Shown here: one piece after another, positions 1 to 7,661 of the stretch
Layout: each line of letters opens with the position of its first letter
Numbering within the stretch: the first letter of the stretch is position 1
From: Phycisphaerae bacterium
Lineage (GTDB): Bacteria; Planctomycetota; Phycisphaerae; Phycisphaerales; SM1A02
Direction of reading: 5' to 3'
DNA: 30,371 nucleotides
Assembly: GCA_002591705.1 (NCBI GenBank)
Contig: PAAB01000002.1
Location: 49,845-80,215 of the forward strand
Position numbers and translations under genes: made by a program
The notes under the pieces: model-generated
What the model saw: only the letters and a program-made list of their open reading frames with translations
Database searches by the model: none
Told to the model about the DNA's origin: nothing

Positions 1-1334
1 GTCCGGTCGTCGCACATCCAGTAGTCGTAGAAGTCACCGGCGACCTGTCGGGCCGGCACGTTGATGGCGGCCAGGTCGAAGTCCTTCTGGTCGGGAATCG
101 CATCCCGGTCGGGAAGCAGTGATGCCTGGATCTCACGAGCCATGTTGAGTTCGGCCTCGACCACGTCCCGCTGCGCGCGTTCGGATGCGAGGTCGTCGAT
201 GTTGGTCCGCAGGTTCGCGGACATCTCGTTGAAGCCGCGGGCGAGGTCGCCGAACTCGTCCCGGGAGTCGATCCCGTCGACGCGGGCGTCCAGCTCCCCC
301 CGGGTCACGGCGGCCATGGCCGAGGACAAGCGACGGATGGGACGGGTGAAGAGCAGGGCGAGGACGAAGATGGCGATGAGATTGGCCGCCAATCCGATTC
401 CGACGCCGATGACGTCCCGGTACAGATCCTCGTAGACCGGTGCCAGGACATCGTCGTTCGGAAAGGACGCGATCAGGGACCACTGGGTGGAGGGGATCGG
501 GGCGAACGCGATCCAGTACGACTCGTCCGCGATCATCAGCGGATATTCACTTGAACCGATCTCATCCGAGCGGATCCGGGCGTGCAGTTCACGCATGGCG
601 GTGGGATTGCCGTGCTGCTCGATGAGATCCTTGAGCTTGACCTCCATGATCATCCAGGGGGCCGGATGCGAGATGAACCGGTCCTCACGGCTGATGATCA
701 TGAATACGCCTTGATTCAGTTCGTCCAACTGCATGGCGTCCTGCAGCGCTTCCAGCGGAAGATCGACGGTGACGACCGCGATCGGTGCTCCGTCGCCGCT
801 GCGGACCGGGGTGGCGTACGTGCACATCAGGATGTCGCCAGCGCCCTCGTCGAAGTACGGTTCGGTCCAGACGCCCGTACCGAGTTCGATGGGGAGTGTG
901 AACCACTCGCTTTGACGGTAGTCGTAGGCTTCGCTTGCGATGTCGATGCGGCGGGTGCCGCCGTCCTGCGGCCGGAAGACGAAGGGGGATTCGGGTTCGG
1001 GGTGCTCCGCATCCGGGATCCACGCCAACGCGGAACCGTAGACGAGCCGATTCTGCGAGACGTTCTTCTCGAGGATGGTCCACGGGTCCCTGCGGCCGAG
1101 GTCCGGATCAATCGAGATGAATTCGGCCGCCGAGTCCGCGATCTGGGCGATGGTCTGCAGCTCCCCCTCGAACTGTTGGGCGTAGAGCGTCGCAAGCCGG
1201 GTGACCCGCTCGTTGATGTCCCGGATCGTCTGGGATCGAAGGGATCGGAACTCGAAGATGTTGACCACGAGATAGATGCCCAGCAGGGGCAGGGCGATCG
1301 TGAGGATCAGTTTCCAGAGAATGTTCAATCGCAT
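1..1334 (-). CDS. Cache-HAMP-SpoIIE sensor phosphatase (partial, C-terminus outside window)
   Basis: Predicted membrane sensor that would dephosphorylate a STAS-type anti-sigma antagonist in a partner-switching pathway. The first 444 residues are visible. A membrane segment lies at about residues 6-26, a periplasmic double-Cache region at 34-290, a second membrane segment at 308-329 and a HAMP domain at 330-383. The beginning of a SpoIIE/RsbU PP2C-like phosphatase follows, with AREIQASLLP at 399-408 and the metal-site motif GDFYDYW at 433-439. The catalytic remainder is off the left edge. I chose the ATG at 1334 because it directly precedes the membrane segment. An in-frame ATG at 1355 would add seven residues, and neither has a clear Shine-Dalgarno sequence. 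A STAS gene at 4711 is a possible substrate, but this is inference because it is 3.4 kb away on the other strand. The family assignment is firm; the ligand is unknown. Confidence 0.88.
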   Translation of the reverse strand, partial: MRLNILWKLILTIALPLLGIYLVVNIFEFRSLRSQTIRDINERVTRLATLYAQQFEGELQTIAQIADSAAEFISIDPDLGRRDPWTILEKNVSQNRLVYGSALAWIPDAEHPEPESPFVFRPQDGGTRRIDIASEAYDYRQSEWFTLPIELGTGVWTEPYFDEGAGDILMCTYATPVRSGDGAPIAVVTVDLPLEALQDAMQLDELNQGVFMIISREDRFISHPAPWMIMEVKLKDLIEQHGNPTAMRELHARIRSDEIGSSEYPLMIADESYWIAFAPIPSTQWSLIASFPNDDVLAPVYEDLYRDVIGVGIGLAANLIAIFVLALLFTRPIRRLSSAMAAVTRGELDARVDGIDSRDEFGDLARGFNEMSANLRTNIDDLASERAQRDVVEAELNMAREIQASLLPDRDAIPDQKDFDLAAINVPARQVAGDFYDYWMCDDR

Positions 1335-1411
1335 CGTGTGTCCCGGACCGGTCATGGCCGAGTGCAAGGTACCGGATCCGCGTGGCGACCGGCGGTCGTG
1401 CGGGACATCGC

Positions 1412-1440
1412 CGCATCGGCCTCGTCCGGTGGCCGATGCG
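1412..1440 (-). terminator. Hairpin after aminotransferase gene
   Basis: Perfect 10-bp stem (1412-1421 with 1431-1440) and 9-base loop starting one base past the aminotransferase stop codon. There is no T-run on either side, so termination is inferred from position and stem strength only. Confidence 0.5.
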
Positions 1441-1441
1441 A

Positions 1442-2656
1442 TCAGCGTCGGCTCCACTCCGCCAACGCCGCCTCCAACACCTGGATGCAGCGTCGCAGGG
1501 TGTCCTGTTCGAGCACGTACGCCATGCGAATCTCGTTTTGTCCGAGTCCCGGCGTGTGGTAGAAGCCCGCCAGAGGCGCCACGCACAGGGAATCTCCGTC
1601 GAGGTCGAAGTCCGACACCATCCACTGGGCGAAGGCGTCGGCATCGTCGACGGGGAGGGCGACCGCCAGGTAGAAGGCGCCCTGGGGTCGAGGGCACTCG
1701 ATCCCGATCGCGTTGAGACCGTCGACGAGTACGTTGCGTCGGGCCGTGTACTCCTTGACCACATCATCGAAGTAGGACTGCGGTGTCCTGAGCGCGGCCA
1801 TGGCTGCGTACTGGTCCACCGTTGCGGGCGACAGCCGGGCCTGGGCAAAGTGCAGGGCCGCCCGATACACATCATTGTTTCGGGTGACGAGGCATCCCAC
1901 GCGTGCGCCGCAGGCGGAATACCGCTTCGAGACCGAGTCGATGACGATTCCCAGTTCCTCGGTTCCGGGGCGTGAGAGGATGGAGGGGGCCAGCGTGCCT
2001 GCGGGCACGTCGTAGACGAATTCCCGGTAGACCTCGTCGGAGATGTAGAAGACCCCCCGCCGTCGGCAGATGTCGGCCAGCCCGTCGAGCTGCTCCTCAC
2101 TCAGCACCACACCGGTGGGGTTGCCGGGGGAGGGGATCACCATGGCTCGTGTCGTAGGGGTGATGGCGGCCTCGACCTTGGCCAGATCGAGGTGGTAGCC
2201 GTCGGCCGGGGTCGTGGTCACGGCGTCGACGCCGAGGCCGAGCATGTTCGCGTAGCCCGCGTAGTTGGTGTAGAAGGGTTCGACCACCAGGATGCTGTCA
2301 CCCGGATCGGTGACGGCCGCGATGGCGAAGAGCAACGCCTCCGAGCCGCCGACCGTCACCAGGAACTGGTCCGCGTCGACCGAGTGGCCCGAATCGGCCA
2401 GCAGCCCGTTGTAGTAGGCAGCCAGTTGCTGGCGGTAGTCCCGGAACCCGTCGCTCGGCGCGTAGGCGAGTACATCCTCGTTCCAGTTGCGGTACGCCTC
2501 GATCATCTCGCGTGGGGTCTGGATGTCGGGCTGCCCGATGTTCATGAACATGACGTTCACACCGCGGTCGACGGCCCCCTGGGCCTTGGTGGCGAGGGCA
2601 CGGATCGGCGATGCGGGGCTGTTGAGGCCGCGGCGGGCAAGGGTGAGCGTGGACAT
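1442..2656 (-). CDS. Class I/II PLP-dependent aminotransferase
   Basis: A 404-residue fold-type I aminotransferase that moves an amino group between an amino acid and a 2-oxo acid in the cytoplasm. Visible hallmarks are the substrate loop NIGQPD near residues 39-44, NPTG at 179-182, SDEVYREF from 206, the PLP Schiff-base lysine K244 in SVSKRYSACG, and the carboxylate-binding arginine R377 in EIRMAY. Length and motif order match aspartate/aromatic aminotransferases of the I-gamma type. The substrate cannot be read from sequence. The ATG at 2656 gives the normal short N-terminus. A TATACT hexamer lies on the minus strand at 2701-2706, about 44 bases upstream, and a strong hairpin follows the stop, so the gene is probably transcribed alone. 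Its neighbours give no pathway hint. Confidence 0.93.
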   Translation of the reverse strand: MSTLTLARRGLNSPASPIRALATKAQGAVDRGVNVMFMNIGQPDIQTPREMIEAYRNWNEDVLAYAPSDGFRDYRQQLAAYYNGLLADSGHSVDADQFLVTVGGSEALLFAIAAVTDPGDSILVVEPFYTNYAGYANMLGLGVDAVTTTPADGYHLDLAKVEAAITPTTRAMVIPSPGNPTGVVLSEEQLDGLADICRRRGVFYISDEVYREFVYDVPAGTLAPSILSRPGTEELGIVIDSVSKRYSACGARVGCLVTRNNDVYRAALHFAQARLSPATVDQYAAMAALRTPQSYFDDVVKEYTARRNVLVDGLNAIGIECPRPQGAFYLAVALPVDDADAFAQWMVSDFDLDGDSLCVAPLAGFYHTPGLGQNEIRMAYVLEQDTLRRCIQVLEAALAEWSRR

Positions 2657-2700
2657 GACCTGGCTCCTGAAATGCGCCTTCTGTGGGTCCCAAACCCTTG

Positions 2701-2706
2701 AGTATA
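2701..2706 (-). promoter_or_regulatory. Putative -10 hexamer (TATACT) for aminotransferase
   Basis: TATACT on the minus strand, about 44 bases before the ATG at 2656. No convincing -35 sequence is seen. The divergent gene at 2827 has an identical hexamer at 2770-2775. Confidence 0.35.
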
Positions 2707-2769
2707 GCAGTGCCGAACGGTGGGGCCTCGGGATCGACCGGAACCGTGACGGGGGAAGGGCAGCGTCGC

Positions 2770-2775
2770 TATACT
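2770..2775 (+). promoter_or_regulatory. Putative -10 hexamer (TATACT) for secreted protein
   Basis: TATACT about 51 bases before the ATG at 2827. A weak -35-like GTGACG lies 18 bases upstream (2746-2751). The call rests on the hexamer match and the intergenic position. Confidence 0.35.
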
Positions 2776-2826
2776 TGCCTTCCTTGCCCGATCATGGGCC
2801 TGTTCAGGATTTCGGAGAAGATCATC

Positions 2827-3645
2827 ATGACCTCGTGCTTCAAGACGTTTGCCGCTCTGTCCATTCTCGCCCTTGCCAGCGGCGCTTCCGCTCAGTTCAC
2901 CCAGAAGGTGTCCGTGTCCGGAGTCGCCTCATCGTCCGCGGTGCAGCCCGATGGCGGCGCCGCCACACCCGCCCAGACGCTTCGGGCCCTGCAGGACATG
3001 AATCAGGCCGCCGGAGACCATCTGTCGGCCTCGAAGCGACGCATCTCGCAGATGACCGAGTTCCTCAAGTCCAAGGGCATGCTTGAGGAGTACCAGGCGA
3101 CCGACAATCCTCCCAAGATGCTGCCGCAGGCCATGAGTTTCGAGGATGCCCTCGACGTCGCGATCCAGCACGAGGCCGCCAACGGATCGGTCGCTCCCTC
3201 CGCCTCCTCGGACCCCGAGGTCGTCACCAGAGAGATCAACGCCTACACCAACATGGTTCGTTCGGTCTGGGCCGAATACCAGCAGGACATGGTGACCGTG
3301 CAGCGCATGACCGACTTCCTGAACGCCAAGGGGGTCTTCGACGACTACATGGCCTGGGCCGGTGATCTGCAGAAGTCCGACCGCGAAGCGATGCTGAGCG
3401 ATGCCCACAAGCGTGCCGAGGCGGATCGTGTCAAGCAGGCCGAGCGCACCAAGGAAGTGAACAAGGCCATCGACAAGTCCTGGGCCACGTACGACAAGCA
3501 TCATCAGGAGATGCTGAACACCGCCTGGCAGCACTACAAGTTCAACGCCAAGATGCAGCTGAAGTACTACAAGTACTCCCAGGAGTATCGCCACGGCTAC
3601 TGGAACAACTACGGCGATCCCTACGGCGACGTCTACGGCTACTGA
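2827..3645 (+). CDS. Secreted protein with duplicated helical motif and Tyr/Gly-rich tail
   Basis: Family not recognised. The 272-residue product has a clear Sec signal peptide with cleavage expected after ASA at residue 22, so it is exported. Two similar charged helical segments occur at residues 75-89 (QMTEFLKSKGMLEEY) and 160-174 (RMTDFLNAKGVFDDY), each preceded by a helix, which suggests internal duplication. Residues 187-250 are highly charged and rich in Lys, Gln and His. The last 25 residues are dominated by Tyr, Gly, Asn and Asp. The ATG at 2827 was chosen over longer in-frame starts (2683, 2794) because it gives the signal peptide and sits behind GGAGAAG at 2813-2819. It is monocistronic, ending at a strong hairpin. 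A structural or envelope-associated role is possible but is only inference. Confidence 0.8.
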   Translation: MTSCFKTFAALSILALASGASAQFTQKVSVSGVASSSAVQPDGGAATPAQTLRALQDMNQAAGDHLSASKRRISQMTEFLKSKGMLEEYQATDNPPKMLPQAMSFEDALDVAIQHEAANGSVAPSASSDPEVVTREINAYTNMVRSVWAEYQQDMVTVQRMTDFLNAKGVFDDYMAWAGDLQKSDREAMLSDAHKRAEADRVKQAERTKEVNKAIDKSWATYDKHHQEMLNTAWQHYKFNAKMQLKYYKYSQEYRHGYWNNYGDPYGDVYGY

Positions 3646-3679
3646 TCGTCGAATCCGTCCGGAACCGCAATGAAAGACA

Positions 3680-3707
3680 TCGGGGTCGGCCGCATGGCCG
3701 ACCCCGA
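3680..3707. terminator. Bidirectional hairpin terminator
   Basis: Perfect 12-bp stem (3680-3691 with 3696-3707) and a GCAT tetraloop between the converging ends of the secreted-protein gene (stop 3645) and folE2 (stop 3734). It has no T-tract, but stem and position suit termination on both strands. Confidence 0.65.
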
Positions 3708-3733
3708 ATGCGTTGTGACGTTCATCGATGCGA

Positions 3734-4573
3734 TCAGGCCTGCGGGGGATCCGCCTGCTTGTCGCGGGTGATCTCCGCGTAGGCGTTGTGGGAATGGATC
3801 GACTCGAAGTTCTCACTGCGGATGTGGTACCAGGAGATGCGATCCTCATCGTTGAGCAGCACCGCGAGGTCCCGGACGATGTCCTCGACGAAGCGGGGAT
3901 TCTCGTAGGCCTCCTCGGTCACGTGCTTCTCGTCCGGGCGCTTGAGCACGGGATAGACCCGACAACTGGCGGCCGACTCGAGGTAATTGGCCACATCCTC
4001 GATCCACAGTCCGCCGTCGAACCGGACGTCCGCGGTGATCAGGCAGCGTTGGTTGTGGGCCCCGTACTGGGAGATCTCCTTCGAGCAGGGGCAGAGGCTC
4101 GTCGCCTTGGCGGCGACCTGCATCACGAAGTCCTCCTGCTCACCGACCTCGCACGTGAAGCGGACCTGGTAGTCCATCAGGCCCGTCTTCCCGCTGACCG
4201 GTGCGGTCTTGGGGATGAAGTAGGTGAATCCCATCTCGACGTGGGACACGTCCGCATCGAGTCGGGTGCGGAGTTCGCGGCACAGCTCCCGAAGACGCTC
4301 GGGATGAATGCCGTCCTTGTAGTCGTTGAGGATCTCGAGGAACCGGCTCATGTGGGTTCCCTTCCGATCCGCCGGCAGGGAGACGTACATGTTGATGTCC
4401 GCCACCGTGTCGAGGGTGCCGCCATCGGGTCGCTGGAGCGTGATCGGGTACTTGATCTCCTTCACACCGACCTTGTCGATGCTGACTCGGCGAACGTCGA
4501 TGTCGCTCTGGACATCGGGCATTGCTTCCGGGCTGGAGAGCTCATCCGTCGTCGTGGGTGCCGTGCGGGTCAA
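3734..4573 (-). CDS. folE2: GTP cyclohydrolase FolE2 (type IB)
   Basis: Converts GTP to 7,8-dihydroneopterin triphosphate, the entry step to folate and, in many bacteria, to queuosine. The 279-residue length and the signature CPCSKEISQYGAHNQR at residues 161-176 identify the FolE2/MptA family rather than the zinc-dependent FolE1. C161 or C163 supplies the conserved active-site cysteine. Other family-like segments are the N-terminal RVSIDKVGVK and the C-terminal HSHNAYAE. In other bacteria this isozyme works with metals other than zinc and is often induced in zinc shortage; whether that applies here cannot be seen, and no clear Zur box was recognised in 4574-4710. The gene stands alone, divergent from the STAS gene, and ends at the hairpin at 3680-3707. 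Confidence 0.96.
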   Translation of the reverse strand: MTRTAPTTTDELSSPEAMPDVQSDIDVRRVSIDKVGVKEIKYPITLQRPDGGTLDTVADINMYVSLPADRKGTHMSRFLEILNDYKDGIHPERLRELCRELRTRLDADVSHVEMGFTYFIPKTAPVSGKTGLMDYQVRFTCEVGEQEDFVMQVAAKATSLCPCSKEISQYGAHNQRCLITADVRFDGGLWIEDVANYLESAASCRVYPVLKRPDEKHVTEEAYENPRFVEDIVRDLAVLLNDEDRISWYHIRSENFESIHSHNAYAEITRDKQADPPQA

Positions 4574-4710
4574 TGTAGGGACTCCATTCGGGCCTGTTCG
4601 GCCGACCTCGTGAACGGACCATTGTACGCCCCCGTTCGCAGCCAGCCAAGGCAGAATCCGGTGCTTCGACGCCTTCCCCGGCTCCCGGTCGGGGGTACCC
4701 TGTAGGAACC

Positions 4711-5082
4711 ATGGAACTGATCGCGCACGAAATCGACGTGGATGTCATGATCCTCTCGGCCGACGGAGGCCTCAATGCCTCCAATGCGGACCGGTTCGTG
4801 GGCGATATCCAGAAACTGATCGAAGGGGGCCTCCGGCGACTGATCATCGACTGCTCGCGTCTGGAGTACATCTCCTCCGCGGGCATCGGCGTGCTGCTGG
4901 GGCTCAGTCGCCGCATGAGGGAGCATGGGGGGGACGTCAAGCTCTCCAGTGTCCGGGGACTCATCGTCCAGGCGTTGCACATCGCCCGTCTCGACACCTT
5001 CTTCCAGATGTACCGCGATGTGGATCAGGCCCGACTAGCATTTCGGTCCGATTCGTCCGCCGCCACCTCCGGAGAGGAATAG
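4711..5082 (+). CDS. STAS-domain anti-sigma factor antagonist-like protein
   Basis: A 123-residue single-domain STAS protein of the SpoIIAA/RsbV type. In partner switching the unphosphorylated form binds an anti-sigma kinase and frees a sigma factor. The phosphorylation region is visible at residues 47-60 (DCSRLEYISSAGIG). S56 aligns with the serine that is phosphorylated in SpoIIAA, and the preceding S55 replaces the usual aspartate. The last 15 or so residues are a polar extension rich in Ser and Ala. The start at 4711 follows TAGGAA at 4702-4707. The stop lies 8 bases before the downstream dehydrogenase gene, so the two are probably co-transcribed. No RsbW-like kinase or sigma factor lies in the window. 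The Cache-HAMP-SpoIIE phosphatase at 1-1334 is a candidate partner. Confidence 0.88.
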   Translation: MELIAHEIDVDVMILSADGGLNASNADRFVGDIQKLIEGGLRRLIIDCSRLEYISSAGIGVLLGLSRRMREHGGDVKLSSVRGLIVQALHIARLDTFFQMYRDVDQARLAFRSDSSAATSGEE

Positions 5083-5090
5083 ACTTTGCC

Positions 5091-6284
5091 ATGAGCGCAT
5101 CCTTCCTTCTGCTGATCGTCCCTCTGCTGGTCCAAGCGCCGGGCGCCGAACCGTCGTCGGCGGAGGCCTCGCCCATCCCCGACATCGCACTGTCGCCCGT
5201 CTGGGAGCATCAGTTCCGGCGGCCGGTGCAGGCGGTCGTTCCTCCGGGAGACGACGGGACCGTGTACGTCGTCGAACAGCCCGGTCGCATCCTCGCGATG
5301 GATCGCTCCAAGTCCGACGTCGAACCCCGGGTCTTCCTCGACATCCGTCGTCGGGTGCACGACAAGAACAACGAAGAGGGACTGCTGTCCTTTGACTTCC
5401 ATCCCGGGTACGAAGCGAATCGAAGGCTCTACGCGTACTACACGGCCAAGAGTCCCCGACGCGGCGTGCTGGCCGAGTTCACGGTGTCCGAGGACGGCCT
5501 GACCGTCGACCCGTCCTCCGAGCGGGTGCTCCTCGAGATTCCCCAGCCCTGGGGGAACCACAACGGAAGCACGGTGGCCTTCGGGCCCGACGGAATGCTC
5601 TACATGAGCATCGGTGACGGGGGCGCGGCCAACGACCCGCACGGGCACGGGCAGGATCTCGCCACGCTGCTGGGAACGGTGATCCGCATCGACGTCGACG
5701 GGCGTGATCCGGAACTCGAATACGCCGTTCCGTCCGACAATCCGTTCGTCGGGGTCGAAGGGGCCCGTGACGAGATCTGGGCCTACGGACTTCGCAATGT
5801 GTGGCGCATGAGCTTCGATCCGCAGACCGGGGACCTCTGGGGCGGGGATGTCGGTCAGAACACGTGGGAGGAGATCGACATCATCACGCGGGGCGGCAAC
5901 TATGGCTGGAAGCCCCGGGAGGGGTTCGAAGCGTTCAGCCTGCACCGCGGAGAACCGGAACCGGACGCCGACTACATCGATCCGGTCGTGGTCTATCCGC
6001 GCGACCAGGGCATCTCCGTCACCGGTGGCTGCGTCCAGCGCGGTGGTCAGCACCCGTCGATCGAGGGGATCTACTTCTACGGCGACTACGGTTCGGGGCG
6101 TATCTGGGGACTGCGCTGGGACGGTTCGAAGATGACCGGCAACCGTGAGGTCTTCCAGCGCAGCGCCTTCTACATCAGTTCGTTCGACCAGCTCAACGAC
6201 GGCACTATTCTGGTCTCCGTGTTCCGGAACACGTTCTCGGGCAAGGGGCGGATCTACGCCATCAAGCCGGCAAGCGGCTCCTGA
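5091..6284 (+). CDS. Secreted PQQ-dependent sugar dehydrogenase (GSDH family)
   Basis: A 397-residue six-bladed beta-propeller of the soluble glucose/aldose dehydrogenase family (Hedgehog-interacting-protein-like fold), expected to oxidise sugars in the periplasm with PQQ. An N-terminal hydrophobic signal spans about residues 3-18. Family motifs are EEGLLSFDFHP at 95-105, GNHNGSTVAFGPDG at 155-168 with the catalytic-type H157, SIGDGG at 173-178, YGLRNVWRMSFD at 232-243, GDVGQNTWEEID at 252-263 and GDYGSGRIWG at 331-340. The ATG at 5091 sits behind GGAGAGGA (5071-5078). It lies 8 bases after the STAS gene, an odd pairing functionally. No PQQ biosynthesis gene is present here, so the cofactor could come from elsewhere in the genome or the environment. 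Substrate unknown. Confidence 0.92.
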   Translation: MSASFLLLIVPLLVQAPGAEPSSAEASPIPDIALSPVWEHQFRRPVQAVVPPGDDGTVYVVEQPGRILAMDRSKSDVEPRVFLDIRRRVHDKNNEEGLLSFDFHPGYEANRRLYAYYTAKSPRRGVLAEFTVSEDGLTVDPSSERVLLEIPQPWGNHNGSTVAFGPDGMLYMSIGDGGAANDPHGHGQDLATLLGTVIRIDVDGRDPELEYAVPSDNPFVGVEGARDEIWAYGLRNVWRMSFDPQTGDLWGGDVGQNTWEEIDIITRGGNYGWKPREGFEAFSLHRGEPEPDADYIDPVVVYPRDQGISVTGGCVQRGGQHPSIEGIYFYGDYGSGRIWGLRWDGSKMTGNREVFQRSAFYISSFDQLNDGTILVSVFRNTFSGKGRIYAIKPASGS

Positions 6285-6291
6285 TGTCATT

Positions 6292-6308
6292 CTGGCTCCG
6301 GGAGCCGG
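6292..6308. terminator. Weak hairpin between converging genes
   Basis: A 7-bp stem with one G-T pair (6292-6298 with 6302-6308) and a 3-base loop, 7 bases past the dehydrogenase stop. It may serve the dehydrogenase and the lipoprotein gene that converges from the right. No T-run follows closely. Confidence 0.35.
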
Positions 6309-6362
6309 CGACAGGATGGTTATTCCCCCCGGGCCACGGTCGGCCGCATTCAGATTGATCCA

Positions 6363-6731
6363 TTACTTGTCGCCACGCCAGGGGTCGTCCGCAGGACGTG
6401 GTTCGCGGAACGAAGCGACCCGACCGTCCTCGAACACCACCACCCACACCCGGTCCGGTGCACTCTCGGGGAACATCGCCCCCGTGGCGCGGGTGCTGAT
6501 GTTGTCCCCGTACTGCCATCGTTCCGGGTAGACGCCACCGGCCTCGACCCGAAGGTCTTCCGTCGCGTAGTAGGTCGTCGAAGGAGGGCCGAGCAGGTCC
6601 CGCACCTGGTCCCGCGTCATGCCCTGCTCCAGCCCGCCGAAGGCGGCTTCATGACGCTGGGAGCAGGCGGGAATGCACATCAGCATCGCAACGAGGAGGC
6701 AAAGGGGGATCCTGGGGCGGGAGGTCATCAT
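6363..6731 (-). CDS. BamE/SmpA-like lipoprotein
   Basis: A 122-residue predicted lipoprotein. Its signal sequence carries a lipobox (IPAC) with the acceptor cysteine near residue 22. The mature part contains LEQGMTRDQVRDLLGPP followed by a beta-rich stretch with WQYGD and VVVFEDGRVASF, the pattern of the small BamE/SmpA/OmlA fold found in envelope assembly proteins and other lipoproteins. A role in the BAM complex is not implied by this alone. The ATG at 6731 is preferred because it gives a normal signal peptide; an adjacent ATG at 6728 is equivalent. A longer in-frame ATG at 6788 would add 19 polar residues in front of the signal, although a GGAAGGGGG lies between the two starts. The gene converges with the dehydrogenase and diverges from the gene at 6898. 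Confidence 0.78.
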   Translation of the reverse strand: MMTSRPRIPLCLLVAMLMCIPACSQRHEAAFGGLEQGMTRDQVRDLLGPPSTTYYATEDLRVEAGGVYPERWQYGDNISTRATGAMFPESAPDRVWVVVFEDGRVASFREPRPADDPWRGDK

Positions 6732-6780
6732 GCTGTCCGCATGGTACCGGTTGGCGGAAATCCCCCTTCCACGTGTCTTG

Positions 6781-6828
6781 GGGGTCATTTTTCTGCATAG
6801 GAGAGGTCGGTCGAAAGAAAATGACTCC
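6781..6828. repeat. AT-rich inverted repeat in divergent intergenic region
   Basis: Arms at 6781-6794 and 6816-6828 are complementary over about 13 positions (core GTCATTTT / AAAATGAC) apart from one G-T pair and one unpaired base. The spacer is 21 bases. It lies between the divergent starts at 6731 and 6898 and is much richer in A/T than its surroundings. It could be an operator, a promoter element or a hairpin. Confidence 0.5.
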
Positions 6829-6897
6829 TTCGGGCATCGTCCTGTTTGCAGTCACCGCCCGTGAATAGCAGTGTCCTGCATGGACGAAAGGACCCGC

Positions 6898-7653
6898 ATG
6901 AATCAGCCTCAGCCTCGCTTCCACGCCTACGAGCCCAAGACCACCATGCCCTTCTTCTCCACCCGGAGTCTGGCCATCGCCAGTCTGGTGGTCGCGGGAT
7001 GCGGCGTCATCGCGGCGCTGAGCCCATTGCTGTTTCCGGCCTTTCTACCCATTGCGATGCTCGGCATGGTTCTGGCCGTCTGCGGACTGTTCTCCTACCG
7101 CGATCGTTCGACCTTGCAGGTGGCTGCGATGTCGTTCAACGGTCTGCTGGTTCTGGTGGCGCTGCTTCGCGGTCCGGTTGCGCTCCAGTCGGTCGAGGCC
7201 GCGGAGTTCGAGCCGTGGTCTCCATCCATCGCCATGCACGACTCCCAGCAGGGGCTTCCCGGTTGGGTATTGAGGGGTGACCGGATCTACGCCGATGGTC
7301 GCCGCAGCCTTGATCTCGTTCTGCAGTGGGATCTGGCCGAGGTGGCCGGCTGTTGGAACTGGTTCAAGGGCGATCTGGTCTTCCGCAATACCGAGGACGG
7401 CCGCACGCATGAAGTGGAATGGTCGATCGAGGGACCGATTCACGACGGCGCCATTCTGACCCAGGGCTGCCGGGTACCGGCCGACGGAAACCTGGCCTGG
7501 ATCGCCGAGACGCCGATGGACGAGATCGAGATCAGTTTCATGCCCGTGGAATGGGAACATTCCGCGTTCCAGCGGCACAACGGTGTCCTGGTTCCCGCGG
7601 GTCGCATGCCGGCCGCCCAGAGTCGAGCCGCGGTGGTGCGTGGTGCTCGTTGA
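6898..7653 (+). CDS. Membrane-anchored protein of unknown function
   Basis: Not recognised. The 251-residue product has a short polar N-terminus, then three probable membrane segments at residues 24-45, 47-66 and 73-91, and a soluble C-terminal domain of about 150 residues. The soluble part is beta-rich with many Trp and acidic residues (for example LQWDLAEVAGCWNWFKGDLVF and VEWSIEGP), consistent with an extracytoplasmic beta-sandwich, but no known domain could be named. The ATG at 6898 was chosen because GAAAGGA at 6886-6892 lies 5 bases before it; an in-frame ATG at 6871 has no such site. The stop is 8 bases from the stop of the convergent carboxypeptidase gene, which leaves no room for a separate terminator. 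Confidence 0.75.
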   Translation: MNQPQPRFHAYEPKTTMPFFSTRSLAIASLVVAGCGVIAALSPLLFPAFLPIAMLGMVLAVCGLFSYRDRSTLQVAAMSFNGLLVLVALLRGPVALQSVEAAEFEPWSPSIAMHDSQQGLPGWVLRGDRIYADGRRSLDLVLQWDLAEVAGCWNWFKGDLVFRNTEDGRTHEVEWSIEGPIHDGAILTQGCRVPADGNLAWIAETPMDEIEISFMPVEWEHSAFQRHNGVLVPAGRMPAAQSRAAVVRGAR

Positions 7654-7661
7654 GCAGGGGT

